From: Bacteroides neonati
GTDB taxonomy: Bacteria > Bacteroidota > Bacteroidia > Bacteroidales > Bacteroidaceae
Direction: 5' to 3'
NCBI RefSeq assembly: GCF_000499785.1
Contig: NZ_HG726023.1
Location: 2,534 to 66,533 of the forward strand
DNA length: 64,000 nt
Shown in pieces: positions 32,307 through 40,045 of the stretch. The translations under genes and the position numbers were made by a program. The notes beneath the pieces were generated by a model that saw only the letters and a program-made list of their open reading frames with translations, was not told where the DNA came from and searched no databases. Numbering within the stretch: the first letter of the stretch is position 1; each line of letters opens with the position of its first letter.

Positions 32307-35300
32307 TTAAGGATGATTATTTACTGACGAACCGGATACCGATGTTTCGTCGGTAAAGAAGTTCAATATCGTTCTCATTAACTGTTCCCGCTCGGTGGCT
32401 GTACGAAGCGACTCAAAGGGAAAACCCAGTACGTAGGTTCGATAAGCTCCTTTATAGGCTATACCGGCACTTAGGTTATTTTCGGCATAACGCATAACGG
32501 TAGTCGCTTGGCTGTCGGCCGGTTCAATGGCATCCGGCGATTCTACTACATAGGATTGTGGGTTGAGCTCGTGGTAGTAGCTATACGAATCTATTTGGTG
32601 CGAGAAAGGAGAAATAACGGTTTTTACTTTTCCCGTCGTTGCTGCCTGTCCAACACGCCATTTATACTTCAATACCTCTGTTGCAAACGTCTTATCCTCT
32701 TCGTTTGGTGTTGCCAATCTGTTGTCCCATAAATCAGAGCCGACATATGCACCCGATACAAAGAAGTTACCCCCTGCCCGGCAATAATCCGTAATGGCTT
32801 TTTGCATCTCCTGATCGAAGGTTTTAAAAGTCAGGGGAGTGATACCACCCCGTCCCATCTTTGTTTGGCACTCCTTTCCAAGAATCAGGTCTACTACCTG
32901 AAAAGGCTCCATGTGTATGGTTTTATCCTGAATTGCTTCATCGCTACAGGAAGTAAAGGAAAATCCGGCCTTCAGTATGGCAGCACCGTGTATTGAGGGG
33001 TAATCAAATGTATTGCCTGCTATAACCATGGTTTCGTAATTGGCATAACTGTCTCCAAAGCCCGATGCATCATCGTCCATCCAAGGTATCGGGCGACGAA
33101 ACTCTTTCATGCTTCCAATATAGCTGATATCCTCTTTATACGGAACCCCATGATCCAATCTATCTAAGAAACCTGCCAACGAATCGGCTGTTGCTACAAA
33201 ATCGGCCGGTGCACTAATACGATCAAAACCGTTGATGATAAGAACTGTACCGTGGCTGTTGGTAGCCTTTCCTGCCGAGAGTATTTCGGAAGCGAAGCTC
33301 TCGCCTCCTTTATTAACCGCAGTTACTTTATAACTACATACTACGTCGGTTGGCAATGTAGTACGATAGGAGGTACCCTTAACTAGAGTGCCATGATCAA
33401 AGTCGGAGTTGCCGATACGTGTGTAGACCAAGTAACTATCGGGCTTGGCGGTTGGTTCCAACGGGTCGTTTACCGGTTGCCAGTTGAGTTCCACTTCGTT
33501 GTCGGTCGTAAAGCGGAGGCTTAGATGATCGACGGGTAGCGGTTGTACCACATAAGGCATTTTGTATTGCGAACAGACAAACTGTAAGATACCTTTATAG
33601 ATAGCTCTACTTACCGTGAAGCGGAAGCGTGGATCGAGTCCGTAACGCATATCCGCAAAGTTTTGGTGTGAGAGCAACTCCAATAGCATGGTAGGCACTT
33701 GAGGTGCCCGTGCTTCATAATAAGATTTGTTCCACATCCCCCGGCGTGTCCAATCCGGTTCGTATAAGGTTCGTATATCGCGGGTGATTGTTGATTGGAT
33801 CAAGTCGGTCAAATCATGAGCCGCTAAACGCGAAGCTCCGTTTGCATACTTGCCATTGGATACGTCGGTGTAGAAAATGCCTAAGGTGCCGATGATGGAG
33901 TCATTCGGCGTAGTACCGGCATCGGTATGAAAAGCAAAAGCCATATCAATCGGAATTCCTAGTCCTTGCCCGCCGGGGTTAACCGGTGAGCCTCCGGCCA
34001 AATAGTTCACCCAGTGTCCGCGCGCTTTATAATCGTCGGTATAATCGTTTGTTCCCCGGCTTTCGGAGTAGATCGAGTCGGGTATGCCGGCCCATTGCAT
34101 CCAGTAACGGGCAGCTTCACAAAAACGCGGATAACCGCTCGTTTCGTATGGGTAATTGACCGTCGGCAGTTGCTTGTTAATAGGGCTTATACTGGTATCT
34201 GAACTCTTTTTGTTTTCCGTTGCACCTTCATCGGATATACGACGGGCGATGTTTCCATATCCTCCTCCGATTTTTACGGCATCGGCTGTTACGATTCGTC
34301 CGGCTTTGGATGAGCGGTTACTTAAAGTCACTTTCCCGTTTTCACTGTTTCCGGCGTCAAACGCAAAGTGGCCCAGATAAATCCAGGTACCACCGCCCAT
34401 CTGTTGATTGACCTTGAATTGCGAAACTCCCCCCTTGTGATAAACAGTGTATAAAGCATCGTCTGTTCCGTTCTCTACCGTTTGATATGAGACATAAACC
34501 GCATACTTACCGTTTTGTGGAATCTCCGGAATCCATTCTGCCAAGCTCTCTTTTCCTTTCTTGATTGTCTCTGCGAGTCGATAAGTTCCCTCTTTAAATG
34601 GATTTTCGAACTCTTTATAGGTAGCGAGTAGCTGTGCAAAGCCCGGTGCTTGTGCTGCTTTCCATGCTTTACTGCCTGTTTGCTCCCTATATACAGATCC
34701 TTGGCTTAAAGAACCATCATTGTCTATGATTGCCTCGTTGGTTTGCGTATCACGTTCGCGTGGAATCAATACGTTTGCCCCCGCTTGCTCAAGCATCGGC
34801 ACTAAAAACGGTAGTACATAGCTCTGTGTATACAAGTCCTCGACGGTTTGAAAAATGCGTGCCCGTTGCCACTCCCATCGCGTTAACTTCGGTTCATAAT
34901 AGTACCCGTGGCTTTGCCATAACGCGATATGGCGGTTCTGTAGTCCATTGCTGGGTGTATAAGGAACCGATAGGCGCGTAATGAGTGGTTTGTCTACCTT
35001 GTGGCTGAATGTAAGCGCTTTTTTATCTTTCTTACTCCGCATAGCCAGTGGTATGAGTTCTTCAATCAGATGGCGATCGGTATATATGCGTACCCGATGT
35101 TTGCCCAACTCCGTTGGAAGCAGGGCGCGTACCTCCCTATAAATACGCTCTACATTCTCTTCCCGGAAAGGTATGTACGAACAATTGTAGTTGGCAAACA
35201 GATGCACTTCCTTTGCTGTAACATGAGTTGAGTCAATCTTAATCTTTCCGACCGAGATTTCTTTCCGGGCAATAGCGTCGATGGCTTTACCGATGGCAGA

Positions 35301-35393
35301 ACATGTTTCGGGAGTCACGTTTTGCCCCATAGCAGCTTGTGGGAGCAAGCTTACTATGAGTAATGCAAATAGGGAGGTACGGATGCTTTTCAT
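32307..35393 (-). CDS. Amidase_3-like peptidoglycan amidase with golvesin-type insert
   Basis: This 1028-residue exported protein has a signal peptide at about 1-23. Four likely zinc ligands of an N-acetylmuramoyl-L-alanine amidase are spread along it: His162 (LWQSHGYYY), Glu213 (PRERD), His489 (AFHTDAG) and Glu572 (MLLELLSH). A golvesin-C/xanthan-lyase-type beta domain (about 270-375) is inserted between the second and third. A fibronectin III-like domain (about 618-710) and an uncharacterised C-terminal region follow. It would cut stem peptides from MurNAc in the periplasm. It is twelve bases after the symporter gene. Confidence 0.8.
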   Translation of the reverse strand: MKSIRTSLFALLIVSLLPQAAMGQNVTPETCSAIGKAIDAIARKEISVGKIKIDSTHVTAKEVHLFANYNCSYIPFREENVERIYREVRALLPTELGKHRVRIYTDRHLIEELIPLAMRSKKDKKALTFSHKVDKPLITRLSVPYTPSNGLQNRHIALWQSHGYYYEPKLTRWEWQRARIFQTVEDLYTQSYVLPFLVPMLEQAGANVLIPRERDTQTNEAIIDNDGSLSQGSVYREQTGSKAWKAAQAPGFAQLLATYKEFENPFKEGTYRLAETIKKGKESLAEWIPEIPQNGKYAVYVSYQTVENGTDDALYTVYHKGGVSQFKVNQQMGGGTWIYLGHFAFDAGNSENGKVTLSNRSSKAGRIVTADAVKIGGGYGNIARRISDEGATENKKSSDTSISPINKQLPTVNYPYETSGYPRFCEAARYWMQWAGIPDSIYSESRGTNDYTDDYKARGHWVNYLAGGSPVNPGGQGLGIPIDMAFAFHTDAGTTPNDSIIGTLGIFYTDVSNGKYANGASRLAAHDLTDLIQSTITRDIRTLYEPDWTRRGMWNKSYYEARAPQVPTMLLELLSHQNFADMRYGLDPRFRFTVSRAIYKGILQFVCSQYKMPYVVQPLPVDHLSLRFTTDNEVELNWQPVNDPLEPTAKPDSYLVYTRIGNSDFDHGTLVKGTSYRTTLPTDVVCSYKVTAVNKGGESFASEILSAGKATNSHGTVLIINGFDRISAPADFVATADSLAGFLDRLDHGVPYKEDISYIGSMKEFRRPIPWMDDDASGFGDSYANYETMVIAGNTFDYPSIHGAAILKAGFSFTSCSDEAIQDKTIHMEPFQVVDLILGKECQTKMGRGGITPLTFKTFDQEMQKAITDYCRAGGNFFVSGAYVGSDLWDNRLATPNEEDKTFATEVLKYKWRVGQAATTGKVKTVISPFSHQIDSYSYYHELNPQSYVVESPDAIEPADSQATTVMRYAENNLSAGIAYKGAYRTYVLGFPFESLRTATEREQLMRTILNFFTDETSVSGSSVNNHP

Positions 35394-35405
35394 TTTTATG
35401 TTAAG

Positions 35406-36854
35406 TTAATCGTTTCTTTTAATCAGCAGACAAAGACCTATAAAGGTAAAAAAGGCATTAAACAGCAATAATTCGTAGCTAAACTGGTATCCATGGAACC
35501 AGGCTTCGGAATTCTTCTGTAAAATAAAGCAGAGCACCGGAGAAAGAATCGCTATGAGCGGTACATACCGGTCGCGAACGGCCTTTTTCGTAAAGATGCC
35601 AAAAGCGAATAATCCCAATATCGGTCCGTAGGTATAGCTTGCCAGAATATAAACCGCATCGATAACGCTGGTATTGTTTAGCATGTTGAACACGAAGATG
35701 ACAACACCCATCACAACGGCCATGCCTACGTGTACTCGTTTACGGATACTTACCAACTCCTTCTCGGGTTTATCTTTTGCTTTCAGTATATCGACGGTGA
35801 ATGAAGTCGTCAGAGCCGTCAATGCCGATCCGGCAGCAGAATAGGCTGCTGCAATGAGTCCGATGATAAATAGAACTCCTACGACAGCCGGAAAATAATG
35901 CCCGGTAGCGACCATAGGAAATAGCTGATCGCTTTTGGCGGGATTCTCAATACCCTGTTGGGCGGTAAATGTATAAAGCAATACACCCAACATCAGAAAC
36001 AGTAAGATGACAAAGAATTGTAAGATGCCGCTTGTAATCATATTCTTCTGCGAATCTTTGAAGTTCTTGCAACTTAAATTACGTTGCATCATATCCTGAT
36101 CGAGTCCCGTCATGGCAATCATGGTGAATATGCCTGCCAGAAATTGTTTAAAGAAATAGCGCTTGTCATTTACATCATCGAAGAAGAACATACGCGATAA
36201 ATCGCTCTTCTCTATAGTGGTAATCATGCTTCCAACTCCCAAATCGAGGTCGGCGGCAATGAACCAGATGCATAGTACAACGGATACGATGAGACAAAAC
36301 GTTTTCAGTGTATCGGTCCAGATCAATGATTTAACTCCCCCTTGAAAGGTGTAGAGCCAAACCAATGCAACGGTAATAATGACGTTCAATAGAAAGGGCA
36401 AGTGGAAGGGTTCGAATACCAATAATTGCAGTGTAAGGCAAACCAGAAACAATCTGACCGCCGCTCCCAACATTTTTGAAATAAAAAAGAACCAGGCTCC
36501 TGTTCGATACGAAGAAGCTCCAAATCTATTTTCGAGATACTCGTAAATAGAAACCAAATTCATCCGATAAAAGAGCGGGATCAGTACGAAGGCTATGATA
36601 AACTGCCCCACTACAAATCCGAGCACCATTTGCAGGTATGAAAAGCTGCTTGCTGCGACCATGCCCGGTACCGAAACAAAGGTGACTCCCGAGATGCTCG
36701 AGCCAATCATGGCAAAGGCTACTACGTACCAGGCCGATTTGCGATTCCCTACGAAAAAACCTTCGTTATCGGCTTTTCTGCCGGCAATGTACGATACTGT
36801 AAACAGAATCAGAAAGTAAGCTACGATCGTGATTAAAACGGAAACAGGGCTCAT
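35406..36854 (-). CDS. Sodium:solute symporter (SSS family)
   Basis: This 482-residue protein has about thirteen hydrophobic segments and the SSS signatures YIAGRKADNEGFFVGNRK and GSSISGVTFVSVPGMVA near the start, GLDQDMMQRNL in the middle and SAAGSALTALTTSFTVDIL later. Members import sugars, amino acids or sialic acid with sodium. It lies between the second NamZ gene (30 bp) and the amidase gene (12 bp), so a freed wall amino sugar or stem peptide is the probable cargo. Substrate specificity cannot be read from sequence. Confidence 0.88.
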   Translation of the reverse strand: MSPVSVLITIVAYFLILFTVSYIAGRKADNEGFFVGNRKSAWYVVAFAMIGSSISGVTFVSVPGMVAASSFSYLQMVLGFVVGQFIIAFVLIPLFYRMNLVSIYEYLENRFGASSYRTGAWFFFISKMLGAAVRLFLVCLTLQLLVFEPFHLPFLLNVIITVALVWLYTFQGGVKSLIWTDTLKTFCLIVSVVLCIWFIAADLDLGVGSMITTIEKSDLSRMFFFDDVNDKRYFFKQFLAGIFTMIAMTGLDQDMMQRNLSCKNFKDSQKNMITSGILQFFVILLFLMLGVLLYTFTAQQGIENPAKSDQLFPMVATGHYFPAVVGVLFIIGLIAAAYSAAGSALTALTTSFTVDILKAKDKPEKELVSIRKRVHVGMAVVMGVVIFVFNMLNNTSVIDAVYILASYTYGPILGLFAFGIFTKKAVRDRYVPLIAILSPVLCFILQKNSEAWFHGYQFSYELLLFNAFFTFIGLCLLIKRND

Positions 36855-36884
36855 CGTATTCTTATTTTTAGTAAATACTTCGAA

Positions 36885-38051
36885 TTATTCTTGATAAAGC
36901 AAGTAGGGCTTGCGTTGTTTCTTAAACTTTACCACATCCCCTTGCCACATGGCTTTAATCTCGTCGGCACTTTTTCCCTCTTTAATCATCTTGCGCACGT
37001 AATCAGTGCCCACAAGCAGTTCAAAAAATGGGCGAAAGAAGTGATCATCGAGATTTAAATTCCGATAGGCATCGATTACGTAGCTTAAATCGACTCCTTT
37101 TTTCCAGATTTCTTCATCGCTTAGTCCGCTAAGATTGACTCCGTAGCACACACGGTTTAGCTGCGGTGGATTCTTAGCTCCGGGCAAGCTACGTGGAGTG
37201 AAGCTGTAATTATAACCTTTCATGTTGGGGTGTCCATATACCTGAAACGGGAGAGAGGTACCCCGACCCAAACTCACGGGTGTTCCTTCAAAGAAGCAAG
37301 TCGATGGATATAAATAGATCGCTTTCATGTTAGGTAAGTTTGGCGACGGCGGAACGGGTAATTGATACATCGTTTGATGTGTATAGTTGCGGCACTTTAT
37401 CACTGTAATGTCGCAAGTGCGAGATGCCGGTAGCCAGTGCTCGCCATTGACCATACCTGCCAATTCGCCCAAAGTCATACCATGTACAATCGGAATAGGT
37501 AGCCAGCCCACTCCCGATTTGTATTTCATGTTGAGTATAGGACCATCTACATAGTGTCCGTTGGGGTTCGGTCGATCTAATATCAGCATTTTCCGGTTTG
37601 ACTCGGCGCAGGCATCCATTAACCTCACCATCGAGGCATAGTATGTATAGAAACGTAGCCCTACATCTTGTATGTCTACAACCAATATATCGAATTTCTT
37701 CATCGACTCTTTACTCGGTTTTCCCGATTTACCATTGTATAAAGAGAGTATGGGTACACCTGTTTTTTTATCTACCGAGCTTGAAATGTGCTCACCTGCA
37801 TCTGCATCTCCCCGAAAACCATGTTCGGGTGAGAAGATAGCAACTACATTTATCTTATGCTCGAGTAATACGTCCAATAGATGTTTGTCTCCAACCATTC
37901 CTGTGTGGTTGGAAAAGATAGCCACTCGTTTATCTTTTAATAGAGGAAGGTATTCGTTTAATTGTTCGGCACCTACTATGACGCGTTCTGTTTGCGCCTG
38001 ACAAAACAGGGTGCTACATATCAACAATGCTATAAGTAGAACTTTCTTCAT
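36885..38051 (-). CDS. Second NamZ-type exo-N-acetylmuramidase (DUF1343)
   Basis: This 388-residue exported protein, using ATG 38049-38051, has a signal peptide MKKVLLIALLICSTLFCQAQ. A longer frame upstream would start beyond the promoter -7 element at 38085-38092 and is rejected. DUF1343 motifs are all present: KRVAIFSNHTGMVG, FSPEHGFRGDADAGEH, VVDIQDVGLRFYTYYASM, ILDRPNPNGHYVDGP and SLGRGTSLPFQVYGHP. It is the first gene of the 14-gene salvage operon. The two NamZ copies are clearly diverged and may prefer different strand ends or peptide substitution. Confidence 0.9.
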   Translation of the reverse strand: MKKVLLIALLICSTLFCQAQTERVIVGAEQLNEYLPLLKDKRVAIFSNHTGMVGDKHLLDVLLEHKINVVAIFSPEHGFRGDADAGEHISSSVDKKTGVPILSLYNGKSGKPSKESMKKFDILVVDIQDVGLRFYTYYASMVRLMDACAESNRKMLILDRPNPNGHYVDGPILNMKYKSGVGWLPIPIVHGMTLGELAGMVNGEHWLPASRTCDITVIKCRNYTHQTMYQLPVPPSPNLPNMKAIYLYPSTCFFEGTPVSLGRGTSLPFQVYGHPNMKGYNYSFTPRSLPGAKNPPQLNRVCYGVNLSGLSDEEIWKKGVDLSYVIDAYRNLNLDDHFFRPFFELLVGTDYVRKMIKEGKSADEIKAMWQGDVVKFKKQRKPYLLYQE

Positions 38052-38084
38052 GATATTATTATTAAGGAGGAAAAGTTGATGAAG

Positions 38085-38092
38085 CAAAGATA
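38085..38092 (-). promoter_or_regulatory. -7 element of the 14-gene salvage operon
   Basis: The complement reads TATCTTTG (TAnnTTTG). Transcription would start near 38078, leaving a leader of about 27 bases before the ATG at 38051. CAAA words at 38109 and 38115 are possible -33 elements, at spacings of 16 and 22. Confidence 0.55.
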
Positions 38093-38104
38093 TTATTATT
38101 TTTA

Positions 38105-38129
38105 ATATCAAAAACAAATGTTTTGATAT
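38105..38129. promoter_or_regulatory. Operator-like inverted repeat ATATCAAAA-N7-TTTTGATAT
   Basis: A perfect 9-bp inverted repeat with a 7-base spacer covers the expected -33 region of the leftward operon promoter. It is a candidate site for a repressor or activator. The regulator is not encoded next to it. Confidence 0.5.
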
Positions 38130-38269
38130 ATTTAGATTTATATATGTTAATTCACAAAAGTGTTAGTTTTCATTTTCAATTACCTATTCGTTAATTTAAT
38201 ACCCGAACATTGAAGCATGTCGTCTTTTAATAATGTTAATCGTTTCTATCCCTTTATTTTTCTTTTGAG

Positions 38270-38335
38270 CCAAGAATACGTACTCTTGGTATTAATAAAT
38301 ACGTATTCTTACCCTCCAAGAGTACGTAGTTAACA
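38270..38335. repeat. Three TACGTA-centred motifs at exact 23-bp intervals
   Basis: TACGTA cores lie at 38277-38282, 38300-38305 and 38323-38328. The first is inside the near-palindrome CCAAGAATACGTACTCTTGG (38270-38289). The second is flanked as AAATACGTATTC, and the third repeats CCAAGAGTACGTA. Regular spacing close to two helical turns suggests cooperative binding of a regulator. Confidence 0.65.
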
Positions 38336-38700
38336 TCGTGTTAATATACTATTCTTGTAAACGAGAAAAAGCATGATTCTATAATTTTAGTAAATCGTTT
38401 AATGTGAATTGATATTCAATAGTTTATGTGTTTTTATTCAACTTTCGTTTGTTGTGTTTTCCTGCTTCCTGCTTTTTTATACTCTTCTGTTCTTGGTGAT
38501 GATATTTATTTATTAGTCATGTATGCATATATAATTTTGCCTAGATCTGTACGTGAAATCGTTTTAAATGTGAGGCACTATAGCCATTTTGAACGGTCAT
38601 AAAAATAAGACTAGCTATATTGGGTTGTTATAAATGAGAAGAGTGAACATACTAAATACAAAAAAAACGTCAAGAGTTTCGTTTATCTTTCAAAACAACT

Positions 38701-38708
38701 TATATTTG
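38701..38708 (+). promoter_or_regulatory. -7 element TATATTTG for the second kinase
   Basis: TATATTTG fits TAnnTTTG, 24 bases before the ATG at 38733; TTTC at 38677-38680, 20 bases upstream, could be an imperfect -33. Its position decides the start: an upstream in-frame ATG at 38634 would lie before the promoter. Confidence 0.5.
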
Positions 38709-38732
38709 TATTCAATTCAAAAAAATTACGTA

Positions 38733-39581
38733 ATGAAACTTATCGCGGAGAGTGGTTCTACAAGAACTGAATGGGCATTGGTTGAAGATGATCATCTTGT
38801 GCAATCTGTTTTTACAGAAGGGCTTAACCCGTTTTTTCAGAGCCGGAGAGAAATTAGCAGAAGTGTTCGATTGGGATTGCCCGAGCCCTTCTTTAAAAAG
38901 AAACTGGAGCAAGTGTACTTCTACGGTGCCGGTTGCTCCTCCAATGAAAAGAAAAATATTGTTGGTGCCTCTTTGGTAGCTCAATTTAAAACTCCGATAC
39001 AGGTTGAGAGTGATCTACTTGCTGCCGCCCGGGGCTTATTCAAGTGCGAACCCGGTATTGCCTGCATTTTAGGAACTGGGTCAAATTCTTGTTTCTATGA
39101 TGGGAAAATTATTGCAAAGAACATCAAGGCTGCCGGATATATATTAGGAGATGAAGGAAGTGGCTCTGTATTAGGTAAATTGTTCTTATCAGATGTATTA
39201 AAAGGGTTGGCTCCCAAGCAGATTTCTACTGATTTCTATGAGAAGTTTCGTATTTCGCCCAATGATGTAATGGACTCTGTCTATAATCACCCTTTTCCTA
39301 ATCGCTTTTTGGCAACTCTTTCTTATTTTCTGGCTGACTATCTGGATAATGAGTATGTTTATAATTTGTTGACCAGCAATTTGCGTAGTTTCTTTGTTCG
39401 CAATGTCTGCCAGTATGATTATAAAAACTATCCTATCCGTTTTGTCGGTTCGCTGGCTTATAGTTATTCGGATCAATTGCGGGATGTAGCACACGAATTT
39501 GGTATCGAAATAGATGTTATTGAAGAAACGCCTATGGCCGGATTAATTGAGTTCCATTCCTTGAATATTGAAGAACCATAG
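38733..39581 (+). CDS. Second MurK-like amino-sugar kinase (BadF family)
   Basis: This 282-residue paralogue of the kinase at 19259-20098 shares VYFYGAGC, DLLAAARGL, GTGSNSCFYDG, GDEGSGSVLGK and HPFPNRFLATLS. The phosphate-1 motif reads ESGSTRTEW instead of DSGSTKTDW: two Asp to Glu and one Lys to Arg change, all conservative. It may have a different sugar preference (GlcNAc versus MurNAc) or lower activity. It is transcribed rightward, upstream of SusC/SusD (464-base gap). Confidence 0.85.
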   Translation: MKLIAESGSTRTEWALVEDDHLVQSVFTEGLNPFFQSRREISRSVRLGLPEPFFKKKLEQVYFYGAGCSSNEKKNIVGASLVAQFKTPIQVESDLLAAARGLFKCEPGIACILGTGSNSCFYDGKIIAKNIKAAGYILGDEGSGSVLGKLFLSDVLKGLAPKQISTDFYEKFRISPNDVMDSVYNHPFPNRFLATLSYFLADYLDNEYVYNLLTSNLRSFFVRNVCQYDYKNYPIRFVGSLAYSYSDQLRDVAHEFGIEIDVIEETPMAGLIEFHSLNIEEP

Positions 39582-40045
39582 CTTTAAGTTCTTTTTGAAA
39601 AAAAATCATTAAGACTATTTATTATAGTTAAAATATCTTTTGAGGCCTTATTTCCCTTATAAAACAGCCTCTCTAGTGTGAAAATATGATCATAAATATA
39701 AATTATATAAAATATTTGTACTAGATATTAAATTAATATCTATCTTTGTTGTGTTAGAACCTCTAATAAAAGGTTTTATCTCCCTTTGTTATTTGTGTGT
39801 TTTTTGACATTTAGGTGTTTTTTACCAAACAAACGCTTAAGAATCCTAAATTTCTTCTAAGTTCGGATAGAACTTTAGTTATATAGCGAAATTTTAATAG
39901 ATAAGAAATAGTTGTTTGAACCTTTTAAATGAATTGTGCCTATGAGACATGAACTAATCCAGCAGAACAACATCCGTTTTGTTCTAACCTTCTTTCTATT
40001 TACCTTTTTAGCAAAAGGATTAACTAATTAAACTATCAATCTTTT
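39582..40045. other. Leader and promoter region of susC
   Basis: This AT-rich stretch has no coding frame. It contains a palindrome and -7 element (39723-39748). From there the SusC mRNA would have a leader of about 290 bases with a small AACCT/AGGTT hairpin near 39758-39775. No riboswitch class is recognised. Confidence 0.5.
39715..39748 (+). promoter_or_regulatory. susC promoter with overlapping palindrome
   Basis: TATCTTTG at 39741-39748 is a good -7 element; TTTG at 39715-39718 is a possible -33, with a 22-base spacer. A 19-base palindrome (AGATATTAA-A-TTAATATCT, 39723-39741) fills the spacer and touches the -7 element, suggesting regulator binding. Confidence 0.55.

Larger units (their letters stand above)
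38052..38732. other. Divergent regulatory region of the salvage locus
   Basis: These 680 bases without a gene lie between the leftward 14-gene operon and the rightward kinase gene. They hold a -7 element for each direction (38085-38092 minus, 38701-38708 plus), a perfect 9-bp inverted repeat over the leftward -33 region, and three TACGTA-centred motifs at 23-bp spacing. The remainder is AT-rich with no recognisable RNA gene. Confidence 0.7.

Noticed and set aside
38052-38117. N-terminal extension of the second NamZ gene
   Set aside because: The promoter -7 element lies within it, and the shorter start gives a perfect signal peptide.
38052-38732. tRNA or structured RNA gene in the long intergenic region
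   Set aside because: No cloverleaf or known riboswitch core could be found by reading both strands; the structure seen is explained by operator-like repeats.
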